A program made the position numbers and the translations under genes. Below the pieces are notes generated by a model. The model searched no databases, was not told the DNA's origin, and was given only the letters and a program-made list of their open reading frames with translations. Positions 9,099 through 19,074 of a DNA stretch of 47,649 bases are shown in pieces (the stretch's first letter is position 1; each line of letters starts with the position of its first letter). Source of the stretch: Alphaproteobacteria bacterium (GTDB taxonomy: Bacteria; Pseudomonadota; Alphaproteobacteria; UBA9655). The stretch lies in NCBI GenBank assembly GCA_019749915.1, contig JAIEPE010000061.1, positions 1 to 47,649 of the forward strand. The letters run 5' to 3'.

Positions 9099-9287
9099 TT
9101 AATCTAAACAGCACTTTTTATATTTTTTACCGCTGCCACAAAAGCAAGGATCATTTCGTCCTATTTTTATTTTCTGGGTGACAGGAAAATGCTGTCTGCC
9201 ATGCTGGCATCCTGGGTGATGATGGTGTTCTTCACAATCAGATTCCTCATGGGGATCGTTGTGATTATGGAGATCCTTTTGACTCAT
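9099..9287 (-). CDS. Small SEC-C motif protein
   Basis: A 62-residue protein ending in a SEC-C zinc-binding motif ([16 protein letters not shown]), as at the C-terminus of SecA and in many stand-alone small proteins. Before it comes a His/Asp/Glu-rich stretch ([18 protein letters not shown]) that could also bind metal. The start at 9287 is chosen because AAGGAG (9295-9300 on the minus strand) sits seven bases upstream; an in-frame ATG at 9317 lacks such a site. Function is unknown; a metal-dependent role near the SecB/SecA pathway is speculative. Confidence 0.75.
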   Translation of the reverse strand: MSQKDLHNHNDPHEESDCEEHHHHPGCQHGRQHFPVTQKIKIGRNDPCFCGSGKKYKKCCLD

Positions 9288-9505
9288 AGTGTAACTCCTT
9301 ACCTGTAAGAAAATCATTTTACTGCAAGCTAGCTTAATAAAAAGAAGAGAAAACCTGCAAGTTCTTTTTCAACTATGTATGAGCACGCGATATGCAAATT
9401 CTTTTTTGATTTTGCGTTTTTTTAAGAAATATTAACTATATTATTATATTGTTTATAATATAATAAAAATAACTCAATCAAACAAAATATATAGGAGGAT
9501 ATTCT

Positions 9506-9973
9506 ATGACAACTTTTCTGAAACACAAAAAAAAATTAAACATGCTAGCTTTTTCTCTTCTCTGTGTTGCTTCTATAGCTACAAATAGTGCCTATGGAAT
9601 GTATGAAGAAGAAGGGGGAAGCTCCTATTATCCACGCCTATCTTCTGGTATGGTTACTCAAGACGAAGTAAGCGAAATTCAAGGAAAAGGAGGTTTTGAG
9701 TTTGGTGGCTTAACTTATATAGCAGAGGAACCTCTTTATCCCTCTTCAATGGCACCTGGTGGATCAGCAACGATAGAATTTGACCCAGCAACCAGTACAA
9801 TGCAATTAGTGAATAGAACTTTTGAGAATAAGTATAATCTTGTACCCGCTTCTGGATATGAGGAAACTGATGTTTATATTCCTGGAAAAGGAGGATTTCG
9901 TAAGGCATATACAGGCAAAGTTGTGGAAAAGAAAGAAGTTCTTGGTACCTTTAGAGCCCAACCCCGCTGGTAG
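9506..9973 (+). CDS. Secreted hypothetical protein, A-x-G-M signal class
   Basis: I do not recognise the family. The 155-residue protein starts with a classical signal peptide (positive KHKKK, hydrophobic LAFSLLCVASIA, ending SAYGM about residue 32) and continues with an acidic, glycine-rich mature region. The segment GKGGF occurs twice (about residues 60-64 and 131-135), hinting at an internal repeat. AGGAGG at 9493-9498 lies seven bases before the ATG, and a very AT-rich region with TATAAT-like hexamers (about 9440-9475) precedes it. It shares the signal-end signature A-x-[A/G]-M plus acidic residues with five other exported proteins in the window. It converges on the barrel gene at 10059. 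Confidence 0.6.
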   Translation: MTTFLKHKKKLNMLAFSLLCVASIATNSAYGMYEEEGGSSYYPRLSSGMVTQDEVSEIQGKGGFEFGGLTYIAEEPLYPSSMAPGGSATIEFDPATSTMQLVNRTFENKYNLVPASGYEETDVYIPGKGGFRKAYTGKVVEKKEVLGTFRAQPRW

Positions 9974-9993
9974 TGAAATTTTTAATTGAAAAA

Positions 9994-10026
9994 TCAATGA
10001 CTTTCTCCAAAAGAGGAAGTCATTGA
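9994..10026 (-). terminator. Hairpin terminator between convergent genes
   Basis: TCAATGACTTTCTC (9994-10007) pairs with GAGGAAGTCATTGA (10013-10026): a 14-bp stem with one mismatch and a five-base loop. Read on the minus strand the stem is followed by TTTTT, as expected of an intrinsic terminator for the barrel gene at 10059-10706. It probably also stops the plus-strand gene ending at 9973. Confidence 0.7.
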
Positions 10027-10058
10027 CTTATCAGTAAACCAGAACTTATCCTTCGTTT

Positions 10059-10706
10059 CTAGAAACTATACTTAGCGCCTATGGAGAGAACAGGGAAGTA
10101 TTTTAAAAGAAATTTATCGGCAGCATGTTTGGCTTTATGTTTGATATAGGCTTCAACTTCAGGATAAGTTTTTGCTTTGAGCTTAACTTTAGGAGATCCT
10201 TGAAAAAGAACCCCTAATTCTCCCGTTAGGCTCCAAGAACTATCTGTGCAAAATGCGGAGTCAAAACCAATGCCTAAATAAGGGCTCACTCTATTAAAGT
10301 GAATCGTTAAGCCAGGCTTTCCCACCTGCTCTGGAGTAAAAGTCCGTCCATCAATGGTAACATTACGCCTTAACATGGTAGATAAATTAAATTGGTTTCC
10401 ATCATAAAAAACCCCTACTAAAATTTTGAATCCATTCTTAAAGGGGTGAATACCTACACTTCCACCCGCCGTCAAAAGTCGCAGTTTGCCATCAAAATCT
10501 AAATCTCTATCGTGTGGACTGGCTGTAAATTTAAAACCATTCACAGACCCAGTGATAGAAAAAATAGGATCAATCCTATAAGAAGATTCGACTCCAAGGC
10601 CTAATGTGCCGACTTTTGCACCAAAAGACACAGGATCAGCAGAAACAGGAGTTAGCAAAAGGAGAAATAGACATGAGAGTAATGGTGTTCTTTGAATAGT
10701 TTTCAT
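10059..10706 (-). CDS. Putative outer-membrane beta-barrel protein
   Basis: The 215-residue protein has a signal peptide (LLSCLFLLLLTPVSA) and a mature part of alternating polar/hydrophobic strands (GAKVGTLGLGVES, SPYLGIGFDSA, LTGELGVLFQG), ending in LSIGAKYSF. The terminal Phe is the usual recognition residue for barrel assembly by BamA. Size suggests an 8-10 strand OmpA/OmpW-like barrel; a charged segment (about residues 175-198, KAKTYPEVEAYIKHKAKHAADK) may form a periplasmic or surface loop. The ATG at 10706 is preferred over the one at 10712 because AGGA lies seven bases upstream. The specific family is not recognised. Confidence 0.65.
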   Translation of the reverse strand: MKTIQRTPLLSCLFLLLLTPVSADPVSFGAKVGTLGLGVESSYRIDPIFSITGSVNGFKFTASPHDRDLDFDGKLRLLTAGGSVGIHPFKNGFKILVGVFYDGNQFNLSTMLRRNVTIDGRTFTPEQVGKPGLTIHFNRVSPYLGIGFDSAFCTDSSWSLTGELGVLFQGSPKVKLKAKTYPEVEAYIKHKAKHAADKFLLKYFPVLSIGAKYSF

Positions 10707-10844
10707 AACCATTTCCTATTTTTATAAATTTGTTTTATAACTCATAACAGACAACAGCATCGTTTTGAAAGTGGGTATGCGTTAAATCAGACACTGATTT
10801 TGCGCCTCTGCCTCTAAATAAGGAGTCGAGGGGCGATCTTTTTC

Positions 10845-11990
10845 CTAAGCCACTCTTTTCATTTGCAGGCGGTGAGAAATTTCACAAAATTGCTTAATGA
10901 TATGATCTTGCGTCTCTGTCTCTAAATAAGGGTGCATGGGAAGGCTCATAACACAGTGCGCCAAATCTTCACAAACAGGAAGGGTATCAGTGGCACAAGG
11001 ATACTCCTTATAGGCCTGAAGCTTGTGAAGGGGGGTGTTGTAGTGAATCATGGTGGGAATGCCTTCTGCTTTCAGGGCTTCCATCAAAGGCGCGCGCGTT
11101 TCAGGATCAATCTTTACAGTGTATTGCGCCCAAGCAGACTCACAATTATTTTCAATCACAGGAGTTGTGGCAACAGCGGCGAGCCCTTCGTTATAACGAT
11201 CCGCAATCTTTTGTCTTAAAATAAGTTCTTCAGGAAAAATTTTGAGTTTCTCAAGGAGAATCGCAGCTTGCAGTGTGTCACAGCGCCCATTCATACCAAT
11301 GCGAACATTATCGTATTTATCTGTGCCTTGGCCATGAACGCGTAAAGACTTTAAAATATCTGCAATTTCAGCGTCTTCTGTAAAAACAGCACCTCCATCC
11401 CCATAACAGCCTAAAGGCTTTGAGGGATAAAAACTGGTGGCTGTCATTTTTGCAAGGGCTCCCACTTTGCGGCCTTTATAGGTACCACCAAAGCTTTGTG
11501 CCGCATCGGCAAGAACCCAAAGACCATGTTTTGCGGCAATAGAATTCAAGCTATCATAGTCCGCGGCCTGGCCATAAAGGTCAACGGCTATAATACCCCT
11601 TGGGGAAAGTCCTAAAGCTTTGGCTTTTTCAATGCCTTTTTCAAGACTTTCACAATCTATGTTAAAGGTCTTTGGGCACACATCAATAAAGACAACAGTT
11701 GCTCCTAAGAGGGCGACGGCTTCTGCGGTGGCAGCAAAGGTAAAAGCCGGAACAAAAATAGCATCGCCTGCCTTCACGCCTTTTGCTAATAGAAGCAGAG
11801 ATAGGGCATCTGTTCCGTTTGAACATGTCAGAGTATGTTGAGCTCCGCAAAAAGAACTAAGATTTTTTTCCAGCTCATCAACCTCAGGACCCATGATATA
11901 ACCGCCATGATCTAAAATACGAAGCAGGGCAGCCTCTAGTTGAGGACGAATGCGCAGTTGTTGGGCGGCTAAATCTATAAACGGAATCAT
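10845..11990 (-). CDS. DegT/DnrJ/EryC1 sugar-nucleotide aminotransferase (WbpE-like)
   Basis: PLP-dependent aminotransferase that converts a keto-sugar nucleotide to an amino sugar for surface polysaccharide. The PLP lysine is Lys191 in FYPSKPLGCYGDGG and Asp162 (ADAAQSFG) contacts the pyridine nitrogen. The N-terminal FIDLAAQ and DHGGYIMGPEV are typical of the WbpE/ArnB class. The gene overlaps the oxidoreductase gene by four bases. In Pseudomonas the WbpB-WbpE pair works sequentially on UDP-GlcNAcA; the equivalent partner acetyltransferase (WbpD) and dehydrogenase (WbpA) are not in the window. The exact sugar is inferred from the pairing. Confidence 0.82.
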   Translation of the reverse strand: MIPFIDLAAQQLRIRPQLEAALLRILDHGGYIMGPEVDELEKNLSSFCGAQHTLTCSNGTDALSLLLLAKGVKAGDAIFVPAFTFAATAEAVALLGATVVFIDVCPKTFNIDCESLEKGIEKAKALGLSPRGIIAVDLYGQAADYDSLNSIAAKHGLWVLADAAQSFGGTYKGRKVGALAKMTATSFYPSKPLGCYGDGGAVFTEDAEIADILKSLRVHGQGTDKYDNVRIGMNGRCDTLQAAILLEKLKIFPEELILRQKIADRYNEGLAAVATTPVIENNCESAWAQYTVKIDPETRAPLMEALKAEGIPTMIHYNTPLHKLQAYKEYPCATDTLPVCEDLAHCVMSLPMHPYLETETQDHIIKQFCEISHRLQMKRVA

Positions 11991-12982
11991 GCAACTTTCC
12001 TTTGATGGAGTGTTTGTTCAGCGATTTCTAAAACGTGTGTGACGCGAAGACCTTCTTCTCCACAGGTGAGGGGCGTCTTCCCCGTTTGAATAGAGGTTAA
12101 AAAGTGAAGGCATTCATTTTTAAGGGGCTCTGCTTCTGCAAGAGGAATGGATTCAGTTTGAAACTGATCATTGGCCTCAATTTGTCCTTCGTGCCAATGG
12201 TAACAATCCTTTGATAGGACAAGTTTTTCAGCCCAAGGTTTCCGATCATCAAAGATAGCGATTCCCTTTTCCCCCATGACAACCAATTTTTGCTCCTTAA
12301 AGGGTGAAAGCCAAGAGGCATGGATGTGCGCTGTAAGGCCTTTTGAGAAAGTGAGGTTTAAAAGGGCGCTGGCTGGTTTGTCCGGCGTTATAAAACTATG
12401 CCAGGTGGGGGAGATCGTAAGAGGCATTTCGTTAACTAAGGAAAGAATGATGGAGATGTCATGGGGTGCCAAATCCCACAAAACACTTTCTTGACGGCGG
12501 AAGCGTCCCAAGGCCAAACGGTTGGCATAAATGTGCTTTAGGGGGCCAAGTTCAGGAAGAAGTTCTTTTAACTTAATAAAGGCAGGATGGTAATTGAGAA
12601 TATGCCCTACCATAAGAGTACGATTTGTTTCTTTGGCTAGGGAGCAAAGAGTTTGCGCATCCTTGACCGTAAGAGCCATCGGCTTTTCAATATAAACATG
12701 TTTACCTGCTAGAAGTGCTTTTTCAGCGTGGGAAATATGTAAAGGAGCTAGCGAGGCAATAACGACAGCATCAATAGAGGGAGCCGCAAAAACTTGATTT
12801 TCTGTGAGGGACGGTACAGCATAGAGGGTCGATAAGGCCTCAGCTTTTGAAGTGTCACTGTCGCAAACCGCAGCTAAGGCGCCGATTTCAGAAAAATTTC
12901 GTGCCAGATTTTTCCCCCAGGCACCACATCCGAGAACGGCCACACGTGGAAAAGAAGAATTTGAATTTAAAATGTTACTCAT
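11987..12982 (-). CDS. Gfo/Idh/MocA-family sugar dehydrogenase (WbpB-like)
   Basis: NAD(P)-dependent oxidoreductase expected to oxidise a sugar nucleotide to its keto form, the substrate of the adjacent aminotransferase. The Rossmann motif VLGCGAWG is at residues 16-23, and the family-specific EKP at 99-101 (IEKPMAL) marks the catalytic lysine. The C-terminal sandwich domain has the expected DLAPHDISI segment. At 331 residues it has the usual family length. It starts the two-gene unit and overlaps the next gene by four bases (ATGA). Pairing with a DegT enzyme supports the UDP-3-keto-glucuronate type role, but other sugars are possible. Confidence 0.78.
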   Translation of the reverse strand: MSNILNSNSSFPRVAVLGCGAWGKNLARNFSEIGALAAVCDSDTSKAEALSTLYAVPSLTENQVFAAPSIDAVVIASLAPLHISHAEKALLAGKHVYIEKPMALTVKDAQTLCSLAKETNRTLMVGHILNYHPAFIKLKELLPELGPLKHIYANRLALGRFRRQESVLWDLAPHDISIILSLVNEMPLTISPTWHSFITPDKPASALLNLTFSKGLTAHIHASWLSPFKEQKLVVMGEKGIAIFDDRKPWAEKLVLSKDCYHWHEGQIEANDQFQTESIPLAEAEPLKNECLHFLTSIQTGKTPLTCGEEGLRVTHVLEIAEQTLHQRKVA

Positions 12983-13136
12983 GAGGGCAATTTATGAGGA
13001 AGGGTAGCCGAGGTCAATAAAAACAAAGACTTTCTTAATCACAAAATATGACAAAAGATGAATTTTATGGGACAAAAAGAAACTATGATGATAAGACCTT
13101 CAGGAATACGGACTCTAAAAAAATGAAAAGAATATT

Positions 13137-13841
13137 ATGAAAAACTTTTTTTATAGCTTGTCTCTGTTAAGCGTTTCTTTACTGTTATCAGTAAGTTATG
13201 GTCGTGCTGAGGAGCAGATTACCACAGATTTAAACGCGATCCTTCAAAACGTTCCTGCCAAGTGTCAAACGCCAAATCCAGACTTTAAGACACAATTATA
13301 CTGTGCTCAAACATACTTTCTCATGAATGGAAAACCCATTAACCCTATGATTATAAAGGACTTAACTCCTCAAACAGAAGTAGATGATCAACCTCCAGTT
13401 GTTTCTATCGACTTACTCGCTGACGCGGGCAGGTATTCCTCCAGGAAGGAGGATTTGAAAATTGAGGGTAATGGAGCGTATTTTTCTGCGGAAATACCCT
13501 GGCCTTCAGAGTCGCCTTATCAAAGGTTTAGCTATGAAGTTCTTGGAAAAACGGCTAATGGCATTTTCGTTCTTAGGGTTATTGAGGCTGGAATTATTGA
13601 GGCTGGAGGAGGTTCGGGTCAATTTTCGCAATTACTCTTTGTTCGCATTAGGGAAGATAAAGGATATGATGACACCTTTTCTCTTAACCGGAAGAGAATT
13701 CTTATTGAAGTTCTGGGAACATACCGTTTAGGGGATAGAATCATCTCCACGGTTACAATTGACGGGAATTCTCTCCTTATCAAACAACAGGAATGGCTTC
13801 CTCCTCACGGTGAAAGTGAAGAAGAGATTACACTGGAGTAA
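13137..13841 (+). CDS. Secreted hypothetical protein
   Basis: I do not recognise this 234-residue protein. It has a signal peptide (LSLLSVSLLLSVSYGRA, cleavage near residue 24). Cys43 and Cys56 could form a disulfide, which would fit a periplasmic or extracellular location. The middle has a tandem IEAGIIEAGGGSG motif (about residues 151-163), and the C-terminus is acidic (ESEEEITLE). The ribosome-binding site is weak (GAAAAGAA region before ATG 13137). It stands alone between the divergent WbpB-like gene and the repeat element at 13901. It lacks the A-x-[A/G]-M signal-end signature. Confidence 0.55.
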   Translation: MKNFFYSLSLLSVSLLLSVSYGRAEEQITTDLNAILQNVPAKCQTPNPDFKTQLYCAQTYFLMNGKPINPMIIKDLTPQTEVDDQPPVVSIDLLADAGRYSSRKEDLKIEGNGAYFSAEIPWPSESPYQRFSYEVLGKTANGIFVLRVIEAGIIEAGGGSGQFSQLLFVRIREDKGYDDTFSLNRKRILIEVLGTYRLGDRIISTVTIDGNSLLIKQQEWLPPHGESEEEITLE

Positions 13842-13900
13842 CTGCGTTGAGTACCTCTAGAAACCATTTCAGACAAGCTGTCATCAACTATGTTATTGAA

Positions 13901-14010
13901 GAGATACTGAGCTCGCCCTAAAGGGCTCCTCAGGATGATAGTTCTTTGTTTTTATTAGAAAAAACATGTCATCCTGAGGCTCCGAGCAACGCAAGGAGGA
14001 CTCAGCATCT
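13901..14010. repeat. Palindromic intergenic repeat, family B
   Basis: Begins GAGATACTGAGCTCGCCCT and ends CTCAGCATCT, with inner arms CTCAGGATGA and TCATCCTGAG. Related copies lie at 44175-44280, 45851-45886 (partial) and 47429-47539. It fills most of the gap between the convergent secreted protein and cckA. Confidence 0.8.
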
Positions 14011-14050
14011 TGAAATGTTTAAAGAGATTAAGAATCTAACCACTAATCAT

Positions 14051-16537
14051 TTACGACGCATTCCTCAGAGAAGAGGGCTTTTCTCCTAAGATTTCCTTGA
14101 CCCGTGTAGCGAGGTCGTTAAGGCTGAAGGGCTTAGCTAAGAAGCGGATATTAGCGTTATTCTTGATGCGATCATGGAAGGTATCTTCTGTATAACCGGA
14201 AATAAAGAGGACTTTAGGATTCACCTTAAGTTGGTTAATCTTATTAATGAAAGTGGGTCCATCCATTTGGGGCATGACAACGTCTGAAATGATCAAATCA
14301 ATCTTATGCTTATTTGTTTTAATCAACTGCAGCGCTTCTTCTCCATTAATCGCCTCAAGAACTTCATAACCTTTGCTTCTTAAAGCCCGTGCACTAAAAA
14401 GCCTGACGGCATCTTCATCCTCGACAAGGAGAATGGTACTTGAACCTGTCAAGTCAGGTGTCGTGACTTTCTCTTCGAGAAGTTGTGGAGAGGTTTCTGT
14501 TTTCTCGGCTGTACAATGGGGAAGGTAAATGCTGAAGGTCGTTCCTTCTCCTTCCTTTGATTTGACATGGATAAATCCCCCGGTTTGTTTTACAATTCCA
14601 TAAACCGTAGAAAGACCGAGTCCCGTTCCAGAGCCCACTTCTTTTGTTGAAAAGAAAGGATCATAAATACGATCAATGATCTCAGGATTAATGCCGCTTC
14701 CTGTATCAGCAATTTCTACCAAAACATAAGATCCTGCAGGGATAACATCGTGACCAGAACGCTTAGGTTTTTTCAACTCGCAATTTTCCGTCGTAAGGGT
14801 GATGGTCCCTGTTCCATCCATAGCGTCCCGAGCATTGACCACCATGTTAATAATGACTTGCTCAAATTGCCCTTGATCAACAAGGACAAGTCCTAAATCT
14901 CGAGCATGCTTCATATTCAATTCTATATTCGACCCGATAAGTCGGCGTAGTAGAGCTGAGATCTCAGCTAAGCAATCCGTAATGTCCATAATTTTAGGTT
15001 GCAAAGTTTGTTGACGAGAAAAGGCTAAAAGCTGCCGGACGAGGTTGGCGGCTCTGTTCGCATTTTGTTTGATTTGCATAACGTCAGTAAAAGACTGGTC
15101 TCCGGGTGTGTAGCGAAGCAAAAGAAGATCACAAAACCCAATCATAGCGGTGAGAAGATTGTTAAAGTCATGGGCGATGCCACCAGCGAGTTGACCTACA
15201 GCTTGCATTTTTTGTGATTGGGCCAAGCGTGATTCAAAACTTTTTTGATCTGTAATATCTTGAAGAAGAATCAAAAAACCTTTCTCATCCTTAAGAGGCA
15301 AGGGAGCAAGATAAGCTGTAACAACGGACTCTCGACTGTCATTTAAATAAATATCAAGGCAAGTTTCATCGGTCGTTTTCTTTAAAAAGAAATGTAATGC
15401 ACTTTTGATTTCCTCTCGTTGAGATTCAATAATAAGGTCAAGAAAAGAAGTTCCACGAATAGGAGGTTCATCAAAAATAAAATTTTCACGAAATAGGACG
15501 TTAGAATCTTGAAGAAGAGCGTTTTCATCGAGGCAAATGACAGGTAGTGGCGTCATATTAACGACCTTGATCATATCTTCATGATTTGCAAAGGGAGCAT
15601 GAATATTAAGGTGAGAGTAAGTAAAAATTTCTCCTTTTTTCGATTGAATTAATTTTTGTTCCAAATAGCCACTTTTTATACGAGAAGAAGCCGTAAGAAA
15701 ATCACATTTTCCTTGAATATTACAAAGATGGGTGCTTCCATGATTGCGAGATTTAACAATATATTTTGATAAGGAATTCCCAATCATTTCTTCCCGCGTG
15801 TAACCAAGCCAATTTGAAAAATTTTCATTACAAAAAAGAATTATCCCCTTCTCATTGAGAGAAAAAAGCCCATGTTCTGCATTATCTAGAAACAATGTTA
15901 AAGGATTTAGCTGAGAGTAAATGTTCCCTGATTTGAAAGTTTCTTCTGAAGCATTGGTACACTGCCATAAAGCATTATCTCCTAAGGGAAAAGAGTGAAT
16001 AGACCAAACCTCTTCACCTTTGGTACCTTGTAGGTGGAGCACCTCTTGCCGCTCTTCCTTTTTTTGGAGGCCTTCAATAAGGCGATCTAAAATGGGCATT
16101 TGATTAGATTGGATCAAAACCTTCTTTAAATAGGGGATACTTTCAGCCCACCAGCAAGCCTCAGTGGCTCTTTTGTTTCCAAAGCCAAAGTGGAGTTCGG
16201 GGGTTAAGATGAGAAGAGGGGATTCAATGGCGTCATATCCCTTCGATTTTATATGGTCTAGGCGTGCTTTGATTTTTACCTGTTGAAGTTTAAACAACAA
16301 GACAACAATCATAGTACAGGTGCTTAATATTAAGATGAAAGTTGAATAGAAAAAGAGAGGTTGACTGGATGAAATCAACATGATGACGCCAAGGAAAAGG
16401 ATCAATATTAGATTGATAACAGAGACAAACCCAACCTGTTCCACCTTTTTAAAAGAGGAGGTGAGGGTGTGAGCTGATTTTATAAAAAGGTAAAGCCGAT
16501 CCCTTAATATTTTTTTCATGCATGTAATATAAACCAT
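14051..16537 (-). CDS. cckA: Hybrid histidine kinase CckA
   Basis: Membrane sensor kinase/phosphatase that in alphaproteobacteria feeds the ChpT-CtrA cell-cycle phosphorelay. The 828-residue protein has two N-terminal membrane helices (about 38-57 and 61-83), a PAS-like region (about 213-310), a second PAS-like region (about 325-430), a HisKA domain with His456 in GGIAHDFNN, a HATPase domain (NARDAMDG, GSGTGLGLS) and a C-terminal receiver with Asp752 (ISDVVMPQMDG). The block KMQAVGQLAGGIAHDFNNLL closely matches CckA. An alternative ATG lies six codons downstream; neither has a clear ribosome-binding site. No ctrA or chpT is in the window, so the pathway role is by family. Confidence 0.85.
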   Translation of the reverse strand: MVYITCMKKILRDRLYLFIKSAHTLTSSFKKVEQVGFVSVINLILILFLGVIMLISSSQPLFFYSTFILILSTCTMIVVLLFKLQQVKIKARLDHIKSKGYDAIESPLLILTPELHFGFGNKRATEACWWAESIPYLKKVLIQSNQMPILDRLIEGLQKKEERQEVLHLQGTKGEEVWSIHSFPLGDNALWQCTNASEETFKSGNIYSQLNPLTLFLDNAEHGLFSLNEKGIILFCNENFSNWLGYTREEMIGNSLSKYIVKSRNHGSTHLCNIQGKCDFLTASSRIKSGYLEQKLIQSKKGEIFTYSHLNIHAPFANHEDMIKVVNMTPLPVICLDENALLQDSNVLFRENFIFDEPPIRGTSFLDLIIESQREEIKSALHFFLKKTTDETCLDIYLNDSRESVVTAYLAPLPLKDEKGFLILLQDITDQKSFESRLAQSQKMQAVGQLAGGIAHDFNNLLTAMIGFCDLLLLRYTPGDQSFTDVMQIKQNANRAANLVRQLLAFSRQQTLQPKIMDITDCLAEISALLRRLIGSNIELNMKHARDLGLVLVDQGQFEQVIINMVVNARDAMDGTGTITLTTENCELKKPKRSGHDVIPAGSYVLVEIADTGSGINPEIIDRIYDPFFSTKEVGSGTGLGLSTVYGIVKQTGGFIHVKSKEGEGTTFSIYLPHCTAEKTETSPQLLEEKVTTPDLTGSSTILLVEDEDAVRLFSARALRSKGYEVLEAINGEEALQLIKTNKHKIDLIISDVVMPQMDGPTFINKINQLKVNPKVLFISGYTEDTFHDRIKNNANIRFLAKPFSLNDLATRVKEILGEKPSSLRNAS

Positions 16538-16722
16538 TTTCTATAAACTATCAAACACTGTTAAGCTTAACTTTTGATGTTTTTTAAGATAGGGGATAGA
16601 AAAGACAGAGTTGCTCTTAGTTTTCAGCTAAAATATGAGTTGAAGATTTAACTTTAACAGGAACAGTGATTTGATTATTCATCATAGAATTTCGCTCGAT
16701 AAGATAACATTAAGTTAACCTC

Positions 16723-17514
16723 TCATCTCTCCTTCTTTCCTTTCAACATACTCTCCATCATAGGCATAAGTTCGATAGGAAGAGGGAACACAATGGTTGA
16801 GTTATTCTCTTCCGCAATTGATCCCAAAGTTTGCAGATAGCGAAGCGTCATGGTTTGAGGTTGCTGAGCCATGACTTGGGCTGCCTTTAAAAGCTTTGTT
16901 GAAGCTTGAAGCTCTCCTTCAGCATGGATGACCTTAGCTCGGCGGTCACGTTCAGCTTCCGCTTGTTTTGCGATGGCGCGAATCATGCTTTCATTAAGGT
17001 CCACTTGCTTCACTTCAACGTTGGTGACTTTGATTCCCCAGGCTTCTGTTTGCTCATCCAAAATGTTTTGGAGAGAGGCATTAAGCTTTTCCCGCTCTGC
17101 CAAAATGACATCCAACTCATGTTGCCCTAAAACAGAGCGCAGGGTGGTTTGGGCCAACTGGCTTGTGGCCTCAAAATAGTCTTCAACGTTAATGGTGGCC
17201 TTTTGGGGATCCATAACCCGAAAATAAAGGACAGCATTGACCTGCAGGGAGACGTTATCGCGTGAGATAACTTCTTGGGTGGGGATATCAAAAACAACCA
17301 CGCGCAAATCAACGCGCATCATTTTTTGAATGAAAGGAATCACCAGAATAAGTCCGGGCCCCTTAACCTTCCAAAAGCGACCTAGGGTAAAGATAACACC
17401 TCTTTCAAACTCCCACAGGATACGAAAGCTTCGGATAAGGATAAAGAAAAGAATAACCCCGGCCGCAGCAAGGATTACAAAAAGATTGGAGAAGTCTCCT
17501 GGTGCCTCATACAT
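16723..17514 (-). CDS. Slipin/stomatin-like SPFH-domain membrane protein
   Basis: Band 7 protein anchored by one N-terminal helix (about residues 9-29); the SPFH domain follows, then a coiled-coil with [17 protein letters not shown], and a C-terminal helix. Prokaryotic slipins form oligomers in lipid microdomains and are substrates or partners of the NfeD protease encoded next to them. The start overlaps the end of the NfeD gene by eight bases, confirming the conserved nfeD-slipin operon. At 263 residues it has normal length (about 250-320). Confidence 0.88.
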   Translation of the reverse strand: MYEAPGDFSNLFVILAAAGVILFFILIRSFRILWEFERGVIFTLGRFWKVKGPGLILVIPFIQKMMRVDLRVVVFDIPTQEVISRDNVSLQVNAVLYFRVMDPQKATINVEDYFEATSQLAQTTLRSVLGQHELDVILAEREKLNASLQNILDEQTEAWGIKVTNVEVKQVDLNESMIRAIAKQAEAERDRRAKVIHAEGELQASTKLLKAAQVMAQQPQTMTLRYLQTLGSIAEENNSTIVFPLPIELMPMMESMLKGKKER

Positions 17515-18823
17515 GTTTTTGCCCTTTCGATTTTAATGGCTTCACAGTTAATTCCAAACCTTCACACTTTATGATCTGAACTTCTTCGCCTTTTTGCAAG
17601 GGAATTGTTGTCCGCGCTTTCCAAAGTTCCCCCTCAACACGAACCCACCCCTTTGTTTTAAAATCTTCTTGAACAATGGCGATGGTGCTGGGCAGGGCTT
17701 CTTTCCCACTGACAACTTTGCGCTTGCGAGCTTGGATGGCAAAGCCAATTACCCCTAAAAAGAAGGTAAGGGAGATGGCACTCATCCCAATGATAATTGT
17801 CCAGGGAGGTGAGTAGTCCTTTTGATCGAATAAAAGGATAGAGCCGATCACAAAAGCAATCACGCCGCCAATGCCTAAAACGCCATAACTTGTCACAAAA
17901 AGTTCTGAACCCATAAAGAGAATTCCTAAAATGATTAAGGCAAGGCCTGTATAATCAATGGGAAGGAGTTGGAAGGCATAGAGAGCCATCAAAAGGGAAA
18001 TGCCACCTATAACGCCAGGTAGAATAAATCCGGGGTTTACAAATTCAAAGAAAAGTCCCCAGATACCGATCATCAGCAAAATGTAAGCAATGCTGGGATC
18101 CGTAATGACTTCTAAAAATTTGAGGCGCCAGTCCCAGTCAAAGTTTTCAATATGTACATCTTTAGAATCAATTTGATACGGTTGATTTTGAACACTAATA
18201 TTTAGGCCATTAATTTGTTGAAATAAATCAGAGGTGTTTGAAGCGACAACATCAATCACCCCAAGGCGCAGGGCTTCATCGGACTGAAGACTTGCAGACT
18301 CAATCACCATTTTCTCGGCCCATTGTGCATTGCGGCCTCTGAGATTTGCCAAACCTTTGATATAAGCCGCTGAATCGTTAATGCTTTTCTTTTCCATGGT
18401 CGTTTGGTCTTTAAGACCTTTTTCCTTTGGTGTTTCCATAGAAAGGGGTTCGATTGAGACAGGTGTTGCTGCTCCTAAGTGAGTTGAGGGCGCCATAGCT
18501 GCGATGTGGCTGGCATAAAGGATATAGGTGCCAGCACTTGCAGCACGCGATCCTTCCGGTGCCACATAGGTCACGAAGGGCAGGGGAGAGGCAAGAATGC
18601 TGGCATTAATATTGCGCATGGCGGTGTCAAGGCCCCCCGGGGTATTTATTTTTAAAAGAATGAAATCCGCTTTTTTTTCCTGAGCATAAGTGATGCCATC
18701 CCTTATATAATCTTGCGCCGCCGGGCCAATGGCGCCATCAATGTTTAATTGGATGGCCAGCTTTGCTGACGCCTCTTGTAAAGTAAAGAGGACAAGAATA
18801 GCGGTAAGTAATTTATGAAGCAT
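17507..18823 (-). CDS. nfeD: NfeD-family membrane serine protease (long form)
   Basis: The 438-residue protein has a signal peptide (residues 1-20), a ClpP/SppA-like serine protease domain, membrane helices (about 230-370) and a C-terminal OB-fold NfeD domain. By comparison with archaeal PH1510, the catalytic serine is probably Ser96 (RAASAGTY) and the lysine Lys146 (EKKSIND). PH1510 cleaves stomatin-type proteins. It is first in the unit, followed by the slipin with an eight-base overlap. Its upstream region contains family C and cloverleaf palindromes. Confidence 0.85.
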   Translation of the reverse strand: MLHKLLTAILVLFTLQEASAKLAIQLNIDGAIGPAAQDYIRDGITYAQEKKADFILLKINTPGGLDTAMRNINASILASPLPFVTYVAPEGSRAASAGTYILYASHIAAMAPSTHLGAATPVSIEPLSMETPKEKGLKDQTTMEKKSINDSAAYIKGLANLRGRNAQWAEKMVIESASLQSDEALRLGVIDVVASNTSDLFQQINGLNISVQNQPYQIDSKDVHIENFDWDWRLKFLEVITDPSIAYILLMIGIWGLFFEFVNPGFILPGVIGGISLLMALYAFQLLPIDYTGLALIILGILFMGSELFVTSYGVLGIGGVIAFVIGSILLFDQKDYSPPWTIIIGMSAISLTFFLGVIGFAIQARKRKVVSGKEALPSTIAIVQEDFKTKGWVRVEGELWKARTTIPLQKGEEVQIIKCEGLELTVKPLKSKGQKHV

Positions 18824-18877
18824 GGTTCCCTGCCTGTTGTTCCGTCATATCTAAAAATCAAGGGCCTTACTCAAGAT

Positions 18878-18952
18878 TGGATCCCTCGGTCAAGCCGCGG
18901 GACGTCATCTTCCACACTCCCACGACGCCCCGTGGCTTGACCACGGGGGCCA
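18878..18952. repeat. Palindromic intergenic repeat, family C
   Basis: The arms are TGGATCCCTCGGTCAAGCCG and the near-complement ending TTGACCACGGGGGCCA, with inner GGGACGTC and GACGCCCC. Further copies lie at 26825-26898 and 45904-45977, and a decayed half at 30287-30313. The flank after two of the copies (ATTAATGAA, then CAAAAA) is also shared. This sits in a 407-base gap between nfeD and the MNT-HEPN gene. Confidence 0.8.
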
Positions 18953-19074
18953 GGGGCACATTAATGAAGTCAAAAAAGCATTTTCAAGTACGCAAAGTAT
19001 AGTGTCATTTTTATAGATAAAGGCGTCAAGGAGATTTTTCATTAGGGGATATTTCATTAGTGATTTGTATACTC